A DNA stretch of 64,000 nt, from NCBI GenBank assembly GCA_022457065.1, contig JAJGBQ010000006.1, positions 2,046,001 to 2,110,000 on the forward strand. The letters run 5' to 3'. Both the position numbers and the translations under genes were made by a program. This DNA comes from Curvularia sp. ZM96 (taxonomy: Eukaryota; Ascomycota; Dothideomycetes; Pleosporales; Pleosporaceae). Under the pieces are notes generated by a model, which searched no databases, had not been told where the DNA came from, and saw only the letters and a program-made list of their open reading frames with translations. This document shows, piece after piece, positions 1-11,433 of the stretch (position 1 is its first letter; the number at the start of each line of letters is the position of its first letter).

Positions 1-3000
1 GTCTGTGCAGCCCGCCCGTCGTGTTTCGCCCGCTCTTTTGAACGTTTTGGCGCAATTGGTACACCGCGCATGCCATAGAATGCCTTTTGCAAGGGCGCGA
101 GGAACCCTGTGCACCGGAACGGCAAGCTAATGGTGGTAGGAGGCCCAAGTTGTACAGCGGCTATAGCATTGGCCGTGTTTCCGAGTATCTGGTAGTTTTG
201 CAAACGTCACAAACCTTGGGCTTCGTCGATTTCGAGAGCCCAAGTGATCACGCGAACAAAAGCGCGCCATGCTGCAAGGGAACAAAAGGGGCTCACGATG
301 CAATTGAAGAAATGGCTGGGCGCTGGTGGAGCAGGGCAGATCAGGAGCAGCACAAGACCAATAGGACCGAATGTAGAAGGTTATGGGTCGCCTTCATGCG
401 GATGCAAGCGAGTCGGATTTGGTCCCGCGGTGGCATCGGCTGCTGGCCACCAAAACGGCGCATTCCGGGCAGCAGCATTTGGAGAGCCATTTGCTGCTAG
501 TTGTTCGGGCGGATAGAAAGCTGGCACTACTCCTCAGCAGCATGACTGCGTGTAATTGCAGTATGCGGATGCTGTCATCATGGGTGCTCACGTGTGCAAC
601 GACAGCGGGCGCAAGGGGTAATCTTCTGGAAAAGCAGGGAGGGGGGTGTGGGCGAGTACAGTACTGTATGTGCAGCGCTCCGTGACACACTCGCGATGCA
701 AGGCGGCTTCTAGAAATTGCAGAGAAGGGCGCTCGGATCGTGTGGGAAGGCTGGCTGGCCAGGGTTGCCAACAAGTCGCCCTTGCGCCGGAACGTTGGTC
801 AAGGGGGAGCTGGGGCCGCAGCCGCAGGGCCAGTGGCCGCGGTGCGATGACACAAAGCGCGAGGATAAGTACATATCTGAGGCGCCCTGTGCTTCCAAAG
901 CCCGAAATAGCTCTTTGAATTTGCAAAATAACGATGAAACAACTGTGCCAGTCTAGCGGCCATGGATGCTGGCGATGGTGCATTTGCAGCAGCAGCAAAC
1001 GAGCGAGGGCCGCCGGATCGGGCCTAGGGGCTGGGGCGTCGATCAGCGAGCATTGCAGTTGGGACCGGCGGTGGGTGTTTATGCTTTTGTGATGTGTGTG
1101 ATGGGTATCGTCGTAATGCAGGGTAGCAGGTGTTATGGGAGCGGGCGTGCACAACTGTTTAGGGGGTACGTGTGTCGATGATCGAAACACGGCGAGTGAG
1201 GCTGCGCAGTGGGCCCCGGCAAATACTTTGGCCGGAGTGGGACGCGCAAGCACAGACGGATCTAGCGGAAGCATACCGAGCGCCCCCAAGTGCACGACTC
1301 CTTCACCGCAACTACATCGCAGTAGATGATAGGAACGTGGATGAAATGTCGGTGGGCGAGTCCAGACAGTGTAGAGTATGCTAACGTACTATACGCACAT
1401 AGTACGTAGGAAGGATTGGTGCCTGTCGCCGAGGAGCCGCGGCCCCCATCCCGATTCCCCAGGCCGCGAGACTGCCAGTACAGTACGGTAGCCAAGTCAA
1501 GTGGGTGTGGTTCTCGAGACAGATATGCTACCATCGTCGATTTGGCGCTGCTTACGTGTGCATGTTGGTGAGGAGGGTGCATGTGTATCGCAGTATGATG
1601 CCATATATATCGCCCATGCGTGGCACCCACGGCGTGGTGGAGGGTGGTAAAGGCCCGCCGTTCGCGAGCCCATGGTGTTTCCGCCGCGGTCAGGGGCGCC
1701 CATGATTGTCTCACAGCGCAGGAGGGCGTCTCCAGCCTCCGCCATTTGGACCCAGCCTCGCCAATTAGACGGCGCCCATGTCTTGGGCAACTGGGACTGC
1801 TATGCTTCTTTCTGCAGCCTCAAACCCACCTGTGTGCTTGGGCCCTTTGCCGGCACGCAGACTTGTCGCCCGCTGCACGTCCTAGCAAAGGGTTATGCAC
1901 CGTGCCTTTGTTCCTTCTAGCGGCCTTCCATAGCCCTTCCACATCCGGCCCCTGCGCCCTGATCCCAGCACGCCTCCAGGAACCGCTGAGTCGCTTTCCT
2001 GGGCTCGTTCTGTTGTAATTCCACACGCGCGCGCCGCCTGCCCAAGGGGGGAGGTGAGGAAAGCATGGCGGCGGGCGGCCGTATCATGCTCGTATCTGCG
2101 GCCTGGAAAGGGGCGACTGTGATGCGCGCGCCGAACAGCAATGCCATCATGGCCGTTGCAACAGCGCGTTCCATGGACAGCATTCATGTACGTATGCACA
2201 TACTTTGGTAACGATGCTGCTGTCGCCCGGGTGGTGGATCTCCATCTGTGCACAGGAGCGCCACACACGCCCCCAAACAAGGTCGCATGACTGCCCCGGC
2301 GCTCCTTGACAGCTAGCAGTGGCATGCTAGCAGGAATGGTCATGGTGAAGCTGTAGTGTCGCGCGCGCGAGATGAGCGCAAGGATGGGGCTGCTCCACAC
2401 TAGTCGTTGCCTGGAATGCACTGATGTCGTTGTATTTGAATGTGCCGCGCTGCTGGCGACGAGCGGGAATGCTTGCCTGCCTTTCCATACCGTAGTACAC
2501 GCACCACCTGTCCAGAGCGTCCCAGATCCTCTCCAGATCTTGACACCACCTCTGTGCGAACAAAGCGAGCGCGATTGAGAGATACCGCGGTGACTAGAGG
2601 TAAGCCGCATGACACCCAGCGCACGGCTCGCGAACCCGATTAACAATGACATGCAGCCTCCGCCTCCATTGCCTGTCGAGCTCTTTTCTTTTTTGCCGGC
2701 CAAAAGCAACAAGGCGATCAAGCACGCCACACAGCACAGCAGCAGTTGGGTGTGAGCACGACGACATTGTTGGGCGAAAGCAATCTGCCAATCTCCCAGC
2801 GTCTTTTCCGGCGACGTCAACAACGGCTCGCCCCTCGTCGGGAGAGCGTTATTTGCAGCAGAGCGTGCCGGTTGGTTGCGGGTGGCCGTCGTTAGCGACC
2901 CCTGCCTCGGGCCCGTCACGCGTGGGCAAGCCGTCGGCCAGTTTCATCGGGCGTGTAGCAGCCCCGTCGGATCGCTTTTGCAGCAGCGCCAGACCAGACG

Positions 3001-3793
3001 GCGGCCGTCGTAGTGGTGGTGTGTGTGTGGTAGTAGCCGGAGGCCCTTTTCAGACGCTTGGACGCTGCCTCGCACATCCCAAGTCCCTTTTGTTGACTAG
3101 CTCCTGGGAGGGATCCGCCCAGGGCCGAAAGCGCACTAGCGCCATTTGCACTTTCTGGGCAACTACGCGCAACGAGGAAAGAAGTACCTGCAGACTTTCA
3201 ACACCACGTCCCCCCATCACCGCCCATCCCCTGCCCCGACCTCCTCGCCGTCTATATCTATCTCAGGTACGTACTGCACACCTCGCCGGTCTGCTCTCGC
3301 CCCGTGCTGCCCGCCCTCGCCCCCCAGAGACCCTCCTCACCGCTCCACTCCCCTTTTCCGCCCCAGCGGACGTGGCCAGCGTGACTGCCAGACCGACAAT
3401 TTCTGGCGCGCCACTCTTTTGCCCCTTCACCCGCTCTCGCAACCACGCTCCTTCACCCACGCGACTGACATCCCTCCTCCAGTCTGCTCTCTGCATTGAC
3501 CTGCGCGCGGTCTGATCCTCGACTCGACTGCTGTGCTGCTCCCGCCAGCTGACTGACTGTCCCACGCCCGAATCATCGAGCCAGCTGTCGTTCACGTCGG
3601 CTTATCCGCTGCAACCCACCCCCCACACTCTCTACTCCTCTCCAGCGCGACGCGTGCAACTGCGAGGCCTTACGCCAGCCCGCTCCCACCCTCATCTGGT
3701 GCGCACCGCCCCGGCTCCTGCTCAAAAGGGCCCTTTTCCCCCTCTCTCCCTTCTCCTCCACGTCGCTCGTCACGCGAAGCTCGCTTCGAGACA
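1..3793. other. Long gene-free region upstream of the C2H2 regulator
   Basis: I see no supported gene. Several open frames exist on both strands (for example around 1882-2919 minus and 2646-3515 plus), but they show no recognisable domain and overlap each other in this GC-rich stretch. From about 3190 to 3793 the plus strand becomes strongly pyrimidine-rich, as expected for the promoter and 5' leader of the gene that starts at 3794. A good donor (AG|GTACGTAC near 3267) and a possible acceptor (CCTCCAG near 3481) would allow a leader intron; this is only a suggestion. Confidence 0.6.
1384..1407. repeat. Small inverted repeat (9-bp arms, 6-nt loop)
   Basis: ACGTACTAT at 1384-1392 and its exact reverse complement at 1399-1407 enclose a six-base loop. 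It lies in the gene-free region and no gene end is recognisable next to it. It may be a chance hairpin or a protein-binding site. Confidence 0.5.
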
Positions 3794-5343
3794 ATGGAGC
3801 TCGACACGATTCTGAACGCGAGATTAACAGCCTCCCTAGGAACCGGAGCCACATTCGCCATGCAACACGCAATGCAGCAGCAGCACTTCGGTGCGCCGCC
3901 GTCGTACCTCAACGGCGGCCACATCAAGTCCGAGAACGGCTCTGAGCGCGGTGTCTCGCCTCACCCGTCAGACTCGTCGCGATACTCATCGCAACAACCA
4001 CAGCAGCAACTCCCCTCCTACCCATCCATCCCCCAACAGCACATGAACGGCCTGCGCTACCCGTCGCCCTCGCAGATGCAGGCGCCCATGCCCATGCTGA
4101 ACAACAACAACTACATTCCAAACCCACCAGAACACGCCTATGCCCAGCAGCAACAGATGCCAGACAGCCAGGTCCAGCACCAGCACAATGGCGGGCGGCC
4201 CGCTTCCGACACGGGTCCACCAAAAGCCTTCGCGTGCTCGACCTGTGGTAAAGGTTTCGCGCGACGCAGTGACCTCGCACGTCATGGTACGAAGCTTGGA
4301 CCGCAACATCAGAAACGCAGCGCACTGACACACTCGCAGAACGTATCCACAGCGGCATCCGCCCTCATGTTTGCGACTACCCCAACTGCGGCAAGCAGTT
4401 CATCCAGCGCTCCGCCCTGACGGTCCACCAACGTGTCCACACTGGCGAGAAGCCTCATATGTGTGAGCGATGTGGAAAGGTATGCCTTTGTTCACGCTCC
4501 TTAACTGCCTTTGTCTCTGACTAACGACGACACCAGCCCTTCAGTGATTCCAGCTCTCTGGCGCGTCATCGCCGCATCCACTCTGGCAAGCGCCCATACA
4601 AGTGCCCATATGCCGATTGCCAAAAGACGTTCACACGCCGCACTACTTTGACTCGTCACCAGAACCATCACACTGGTACTGTCGAGGAAGCTGCCGCAGC
4701 TACTGCCGCAGCTCTTGCTTCGCGTGCTTCTGCCTCGAGCAGGACCGGTCGCTCCGATGGTGGTGACTACTCCGAGACAGCCTCGCCGCTGGGCACACCC
4801 TCGCCCAACGACCGTACGTTGTCTCTCTCGCCTGCCAACGGAATGCCCGCTGGTGGCATGCCTGGTCTGCACCGCCAGGGCTCGGACTACGCCTACATGG
4901 GCGGCATGAACGTTCCCCCTCACATGCGCCACGAAATGCCTCAGCCTAGTCCGCGAGCATCTCCTGCCCTGACTGCGCAGTCATACGCTTCCAACGTGAG
5001 CGGCTCTCGCCCAGCAATCACGTCTCACCCGAGCGCCTACGGCCCACCACCGATTCTGGAGCCCCCTGCGTCTGCCAACCACAACCAGTCTGGAGGTACC
5101 AACAGCGCAAACGGAAGCCCGCACATGTCCGCCATGGGCTGGCAATCACCTGGCCAACAAGCTCTGCCCTCTCCAGGCGCGGGTGACAACAGCTACGTGT
5201 ACCCTGAGCCCCAGTACCAAGCACAGAATGGCATGTATTACCAGCACAACAACATCCGTCGCCCAAACAGCACTGAGCCCGACCACTACAACCCCAACCA
5301 GCAGCGCATGGGCAACGAGATGTGGGCCCCTGCCGTTCAATAG
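3794..5343 (+). CDS. C2H2 zinc-finger transcription factor (four fingers)
   Basis: This is a probable nuclear DNA-binding regulator. Exons are 3794-4286, 4340-4479 and 4537-5343 (479 aa). Both introns have GT-AG borders, and the second has a CTAAC branch point at 4521. The N-terminal 145 residues are rich in Gln, Pro, Ser and Asn. Four consecutive C2H2 fingers span about residues 146-260 and are joined by TGEKP/SGKRP-type linkers; both introns fall inside the finger region. The tail is Ser/Pro/Asn-rich and looks disordered. The finger arrangement resembles Azf1/Klf1-type fungal regulators, but I cannot name an ortholog or its targets. The start is the first ATG after the pyrimidine-rich leader and begins an intact frame. 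The long upstream region would suit a heavily regulated gene (inference). Confidence 0.92.
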
Positions 5344-6926
5344 ACGTCATTTTCGACCGTTGTTAATGCCTTGATCGATCCCCATATAGTTACGGTATCA
5401 TGTCCGATGAAATCGCAGGGCAGTCTCGGACACTGACTCGGATGGGCTGCCATACACTCGACAGGATTGTCTGGAGCCATGATGGTACCATCATGGGTCA
5501 TCGCTTTCGTCTGTACAAACTAATACGCGCGAATCCTTTAGAGTGGTGTGTTTCTTTCTTTTTGGCTAGCAGGACTTATACCCCTGTGTCTCACAAAATT
5601 TCTTTCCCTTTGCGCAATCGGCGTGTTCTACTATTGTTTAGCTCAAAATGTCCTGCCTGGCAGATTCCATGGGTTCGCAGGACCGGAAGCGCGCTGAGAT
5701 TTCCTTGGCTGTTCCCGACTCGTTGTCACCTCTCCCTCTTGTTGCAAGTCTCTCTCCATTTCTGTTTTAGGTTTCATCTGGTGGCGGGTTCTCAGGGGTC
5801 TCACTTCTAGTTGCTCTCCCAAGGGAGCTCACCACGGGATGGCAGGCGTTGGGGCGTGTCTGTGACACATCAAGACTGGCAAGGGCGTCCTGGCCCGTAT
5901 CTTTTTGTCTCACTTTTCTCATGCACATGGGTAAATCTTAGACTGGTATTTAATGAAGGGACTTACATCCGCTTTTAGACTACAAATATTCTGCGCAAGC
6001 GGACCCAAAAAATGTGAATCAATTTAATACAAGTGCGTTTTCTGCCAATGTGTGCATGTGGAGAAACAGAGCAATCTGCCAGAGACGCAATGGAAAGATG
6101 GACAGCTGTTCCTTGGGTTTCCATGCAGTCTTTTGGGTACTGGTGGAGAGAGGTGTTGATGCTGTTGCTACGGCGGGTAATAATGATGCCCAACCAACCG
6201 TACCTGAATAGTGGCACACACACTGCATGCGCTTCAGACCGCATCTCTCAAACGCAACGTTTGACCTTTGTTCGATGTATTCTCGTGCTTGAAGGCAATT
6301 TGTAAATCCTCTGTGCTGCCTTGTCAGAATCGGGAGGGTTATTTGAGCAGCTGCCGAGCATAGTGCATGGCATAACCAAGCACGGCTGACGAGGCAGATT
6401 CGTCAGCTGATTTGCCATTCGCCTTCTCTGTGGCACCTTGGGCGGTTCACGAGTGGCTGGGCACCTGTGGAGATGGACTCCTGGAGAGCATACCATTGTG
6501 CTGCCACGTATTGAACGGGTACTTCCAGGGTTCCCGGGTTCGCGGACGATATTTCTGGGGTTGACGTCGTAGCGCTTTGACCCTAGGGTTCGGTCGCTCG
6601 GCCCTGGCCATGGCTGCAGGTGGTCATCAGCGCACCAGCCTCGCATTACGTCTATCCACGACGCTCCTGCAAGTCCATTTTACCCCAACTTGCCACAGTC
6701 CCCACGGAACACACAGCCTCACCCTCGCCCTCGCTGAACCTTCAAAGGGCTCGGATTCATCGCGCTGCCCATTGCTTGAGCCCGCCCTACCTAGTGGCAC
6801 GTCATACGCCCAGCGCTCCAGCTCCCTTCTGCTGCACGCCTGTTGCGACCCTCCTTCTCTCCCGACAGCTCCGACATCTTCCCCCTGCAATCTTTCAGCA
6901 TCTGACTCTCGAGATACGTCGCAGCC
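5344..6926. other. Intergenic region between C2H2 gene and epsin gene
   Basis: No gene is supported. The first few hundred bases are T-rich and probably hold the 3' end of the C2H2 transcript. From about 6650 the plus strand is C/T-rich and leads to the epsin start, consistent with its promoter and leader. Short open frames here show no domain. Confidence 0.6.
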
Positions 6927-8849
6927 ATGAGTAAAATCGCGAGATCCGTCAAGAACGTGACAAAGGGGTACAGCCAGGTCGAAGTCAAGGTCCGGAATGG
7001 TAGGGAGCACCCTGTGAGCTACACGTATGGCGCATCTAACAATTGCAGCCACCAGCAACGATCCATGGGGCCCGGTCGGCTCGGACATGGCAGAGATTGC
7101 CCAAATCACCTTCAATAGGTATGGCGCCCCGTATGGCCACGCCGGGCTATGCTAACAGCTGTCCAGTTCGACCGACTTCTATCAGGTAATGGACATGCTG
7201 GACAAGCGCCTCAACGATCGAGGAAAGAACTGGCGCCACGTGCTCAAATCGCTCAAGGTGCTTGACTACTGTCTGCACGAGGGTTCAGAGCTCGTGGTAA
7301 CATGGGCGCGCAAGAACATCTACATCATCAAGACACTGCGCGAATTCCAACACATTGACGAGGATGGCCGTGATGTTGGACAGAACGGTAAGCGCGCTGT
7401 ACATGGTAGTGAGAGCAAACCACTAAGACCACCGCAGTGCGAATGGCAGCCAAGGAGTTGACCTCTCTTATCATGGACGAAGAACGATTACGCGCCGAGC
7501 GAGCCGACAGGAAGTCGTGGAAGTCGCGAGTCACGGGCATCGAAGAATACCCTGGAGGGCACCACGGCGCAGACCACGAAGCAGCAAGGCGCGCGCGAAA
7601 TGGCGAACAGCGCCGCAACCGCAGAAATGAAGAGGAAGACCTCGAGCTTAGGCTAGCCCTCGAGGCTAGCAAGAACGAGGCGGAGGAAGAAAAGAAGCGT
7701 CGCGAACGTAACGCGAGGGTTGATGAGACGGACGACGATCTGGAGAAAGCCATCAAGCTGAGCAAGGAGGAGGAGGAGCTGCGCCGCAAGGAACTCGAAC
7801 AGACCAATGCAGATCTGCTCTTTGGAGAGACGACCGCCCAGCCAAGCGCTTACCAGCCTACAGGAAACAATCAGGGTTATCAGCAACAAGGTCAGGTCGA
7901 TTGGTTTGGTAACCTTGTGGATCCGAACCAGCAACAACAGCAGCAGCCCCAGAACACTGGCTTCCTCAACACTGCATACGCGCAGCCTACAGGAATGCAG
8001 CCCCAGCAGACGGGATTCCAGAATGGATTCGGGGGCTATGGAGGTTTCCAGCAGCAACAACCAACAGGGTTTGATCAGTTTGGGGCTCAGCAGCAACAGT
8101 TCTTGCAGCCTCAGCAAACTATCCAGCCTCAGCAGACCGCTTTCACGAACAACCCATATGGTCAATTCGGCGGCTTTGGGGACATGAGCCAGCAGCAGCA
8201 ACAGCAACCCCAGCAAGATCAGAATACACTCCAGCCTGGCAGCCACAACCCATGGGCAAGCAACAAACCCCAAGAATCATTGATGCCGCAGCCAACTGGT
8301 TCCAACAACCCATTCGCCCAGTCTTTCAACCGGCCACAGCCGACTCAATCTTTCACACAACCGACGCTGAACACCCTAAGCGAACAGAGGACCCAGACAC
8401 AGTTCAACACCCCGGCCTTCAGCTCCCAGCCATCGTTCTCCCCGCAGCCGACGCCGCAGCCGCAGCCGCAGCAACAACGACCGCAGCCGCCACAGAAGGA
8501 AATGGACCCAACTGCTGCGCGACTCAACGCACTTTTGGCGACAGGAGAGGGTCAGGATACTTTTGGAAACGTGGGAAATATGCGTATTCCTGCCCAGCAT
8601 ACGGCACCCGGAACGTTTGTCAACTCAGCTGGTGCGGGTTTGAGCAAGGTGAATGCAAATGCCACCGGCAACAACCCCTTCTTGAACTCCCAGTTCACTG
8701 GTATGCCTCAACAAAACCGCTTGGTTCCCGCACAAACTGGCCCAGCGAGCAACTTTGGCGCCAACCCTTACGGCAGCGCCAACCCATTCGGTGCCCAGCC
8801 ACAACAGCAGAACCGACAACCTGGCAGCAACAACTTAATAGACTTATAA
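6927..8849 (+). CDS. ENT1: Epsin-type endocytic adaptor (ENTH, UIMs, NPF motifs)
   Basis: This is a clathrin adaptor for endocytosis at the plasma membrane. Exons are 6927-6999, 7049-7118, 7167-7387 and 7438-8849 (591 aa). The ENTH domain fills roughly residues 10-140 and carries the motif MDMLDKRLNDRGKNWRHV. Two ubiquitin-interacting motifs follow at about 186-202 (LELRLALEASKNE) and 219-235 (LEKAIKLSKEEEE). The rest is Gln/Pro-rich with NPF tripeptides (NNPFAQ, NNPFLN, ANPFGA) that bind EH-domain proteins. The last residues, LIDL, form a clathrin box. This order matches yeast Ent1/Ent2; filamentous fungi usually have one gene for both, so the symbol is by family. All three introns are 48-50 nt, near the 5' end. 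CAG/CAA runs near 7930 and 8190 encode polyglutamine. Confidence 0.95.
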
Positions 8850-9656
8850 GTTGTTTCAGGAAATTATGCGGATGGAGTTTTTTAGTCTTGCCATCTCCAC
8901 TGTGTGATATCCGTAGCTAGAGCGCCCGGTTGTCTACACGTATGGTTCCTTATGCTTTCCAAGATACAGTCGGAGCAGGTGTCTGGATGCTTTAGAGTTT
9001 CGAGGTTACAACAAACTGACGGAGGCGGAGCTGATGAGCAGGGCGTGCGGTTGTTTCCTGATTCCCTTTATTAATTTCTCAACCGAACGCCGATTGCGAA
9101 GACACAGAGCCAGGCAATGTGTACTGTTCAGGCTGATGTAGATAGCAATATGGTGCGAACTATTCCACAGAGGTGATTTAGTCCAATGATATCCTCATGT
9201 TACGGCCCATTCTTCAGTAGAGACTGGATGCTCAGTGTCGTTGCTTACATTCACCGTACACTATTCCTCTTCAACACGTGACGCAACTATCATGCGCATG
9301 GACGGTTGCTGCTAGGACCTCAGACGCGCTACTGCTGCTCTCGACCCCGCAATCACCCACCTTTTGACCCGCGAATCCACTTGCCCGTGCTCCAACTTCT
9401 GTCCTTGACGGCCTTTTGTTTATCACTAAACCAATGTGTTGGTGCTACACTTGCGTCGTTGTCTTACTCAGCCCTATGTCCCATTTCATTTAACCACTGA
9501 AATGGTTAGCTAGTTATCTAGAGTATTCATCCACGTTTTGAACACCATACTGAGCACGCTCGACGCGTAATTCGCACCCGCCCAAGTCGCCTTCGGCGCC
9601 ATATAACCGAATAAAGAGAAAAAAGAAAGAAACTACCAAACATTCTTACGCCTCCG
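8850..9656. other. Intergenic region between epsin and F-box/2EXR-like gene
   Basis: No gene is supported. The left part should contain the epsin 3' end. The bases just before 9657 are A-rich (around 9610-9635) and likely belong to the next gene's leader. Nothing else stands out. Confidence 0.6.
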
Positions 9657-10762
9657 ATGAATTGGCCGAATCTGCTTGATTGCACTACACCAGAGCAGTC
9701 ACCTATGGACCGGCGCGCAGCACCCAGGCGCAAGAGGTTAATACGGGCGGACGAGGTTAAGCCTCACGAGAACAGATCCAAGAAGTCCCGCACATGCGAC
9801 CCAGCCAGCGACGAAGCGCCCGACAGCCCAGTCTCCGATGCCAGTCCCTCGACTACACGAGTCCGACACGGCCTTGCGACGCCGGAAGCCAGTACACTGT
9901 CCGAGACCGAAGCCGCACCACCACATCTCGATGGCGCCGTCGACGACGTCCTCGAAACACCCTTCCCATTCATGAAGCTCCCTGCCGAACTTCGCATCCA
10001 CATATACCACATGGCGCTCGTGCGCGAGGAGCCTCTCCTTCTACATGCCGATCGAGCCCCCGAGAAACCCGACGAAGACGAGTTTCCCCCCGCCCCAGCA
10101 CCCGTTCTACGCCGAGTATGGTTCCACGGCCCGGAGCAACGACCATATATAAACCAACGAGGGGTGAGAGGCCAAAGCCCCGGGCCGGAACGAGTGCCAC
10201 TCAGCGATCCCATCATCCCGGAGATCCTGCGTGTGAACAAGCAGATATACAAGGAGGCACGCCAAGTCCTATACAGCGACAACGTCTTCACGCTCAGCCT
10301 GACAAGCGGCATACACACGCTTTCGACACTGCACCAGCGCTCCCGCAGCCTCATCAAACATGTCGTCCTCACCATACCTTCGCACCACGATATCCTCGAC
10401 GGCTTCGCCGACCTCGTGCGCCTCGGTCTCCGATACTGTTGGGGCCTCAAGACGTTCAAAATCATACTACAAGCGAGTCTACCGGACGACGGGCGCATGA
10501 CGGGCGCGACGAGCGTGTATGCAAATGCGTTTCATATACTAAGGTGGCTGCCGAGGGGATGTAATGTAGGACTCGAAGGCAATGTTAGTGATACGGTTAA
10601 GAAGGTGGTAGCGGAGGAAGGGAGGCTGCAGGCTGTGCTTGATGAGGTGAGTTTCCCTTAGAGAGACGGGATTTTGGGACCTTGTAAGTATCAGAAAGCT
10701 GACACGAAACGAAACAGGCAAGTTATCTCAAACGACAGCATCAGATGCCAGAGCGGCACTAG
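9657..10762 (+). CDS. F-box/2EXR-like protein
   Basis: Exon 1 is 9657-10646 and exon 2 is 10718-10762 (344 aa). Intron 10647-10717 has a GTGAGT donor, a CTGAC branch point and an AAACAG acceptor. If the intron were retained, translation would stop three codons after the donor; splicing instead adds a 14-residue tail ending in PERH. The first 95 residues are basic then acidic and low in complexity. A motif beginning FPFMKLPAELRIHIYHMAL (about residue 102) is the F-box-like/2EXR signature seen in large fungal families. It is followed by ILRVNKQIYKEARQVLYSDN, the usual second block. Such proteins are thought to be substrate receptors or protein-binding scaffolds, but the partner is unknown. An alternative in-frame ATG lies at 9705. 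Confidence 0.82.
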
Positions 10763-11433
10763 GCGTGTCGCTTGCTGTAGCTTCTCCATGCTGCTCGTAG
10801 AGCGATTCGCTCGCTTTTTTTGTATTACTTCTACAAGCCTTGAACTACCCACCAGTGTTTGTACCCTTGTTTGGCTAGGGGGATGGGGGAAATGAGATCT
10901 GGTTAGCCTGGTAGCTACGTACGATATTCATTTTGGTTGGTCTTCTTCTTCCCCTTTTGATTAGAAAGCGCTGCCACACATACACACATACGCCTGGCTG
11001 TTGTACACAAACAGCGGCAGCAGCAAATTATATACCCCAAAGTCGCGTATTCTTACCATATATTGAATTTCTACCGAACAGTTGACTTCATATTCTCTCA
11101 TACTGAAACTTTTGTGCTATGAATTACGGTGAACTTGAACTCAACGGCAGTGGCGCTACTGGTACGTGTATATGTGCAGTTTGCATAAACAGACCGGTCA
11201 CTATCCCTTTGCATTCTGTAGAAATAGCTATGTACATCTACCTCGGACACGCGTCAAAAAAAAGTGAAGAGAAAAAGAAGCTACGCGTGCTCATCTATGG
11301 TAAAGCATCCATTCACAGAAACCCTTGGGTGTGTGGTACATATATATACACCCCTACGCAGCATACTTCCCGTCTTTTCTTCCCTGGCTACCCGCAAGAT
11401 TTTGAGCGTAAAGAAAGAAAAATATGACTCGGC
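10763..11433. other. Convergent intergenic region (3' ends of two genes)
   Basis: The plus-strand F-box/2EXR-like gene and the minus-strand HECT ligase gene converge here. The stretch is T/A-rich with short TATATA runs near 11340 and should contain both polyadenylation regions. No gene is supported. Confidence 0.6.

Noticed and set aside
1882..3515. Two long opposing open frames (345 and 289 codons)
   Set aside because: They overlap in opposite directions in GC-rich DNA, have no domain, and read as arbitrary low-complexity sequence. Neither starts in a convincing context.
7928..8485. Repetitive CAG/CAA and CCGCAG tracts
   Set aside because: They are codon repeats for Gln and Pro-Gln in the epsin tail, not a separate repeat array.
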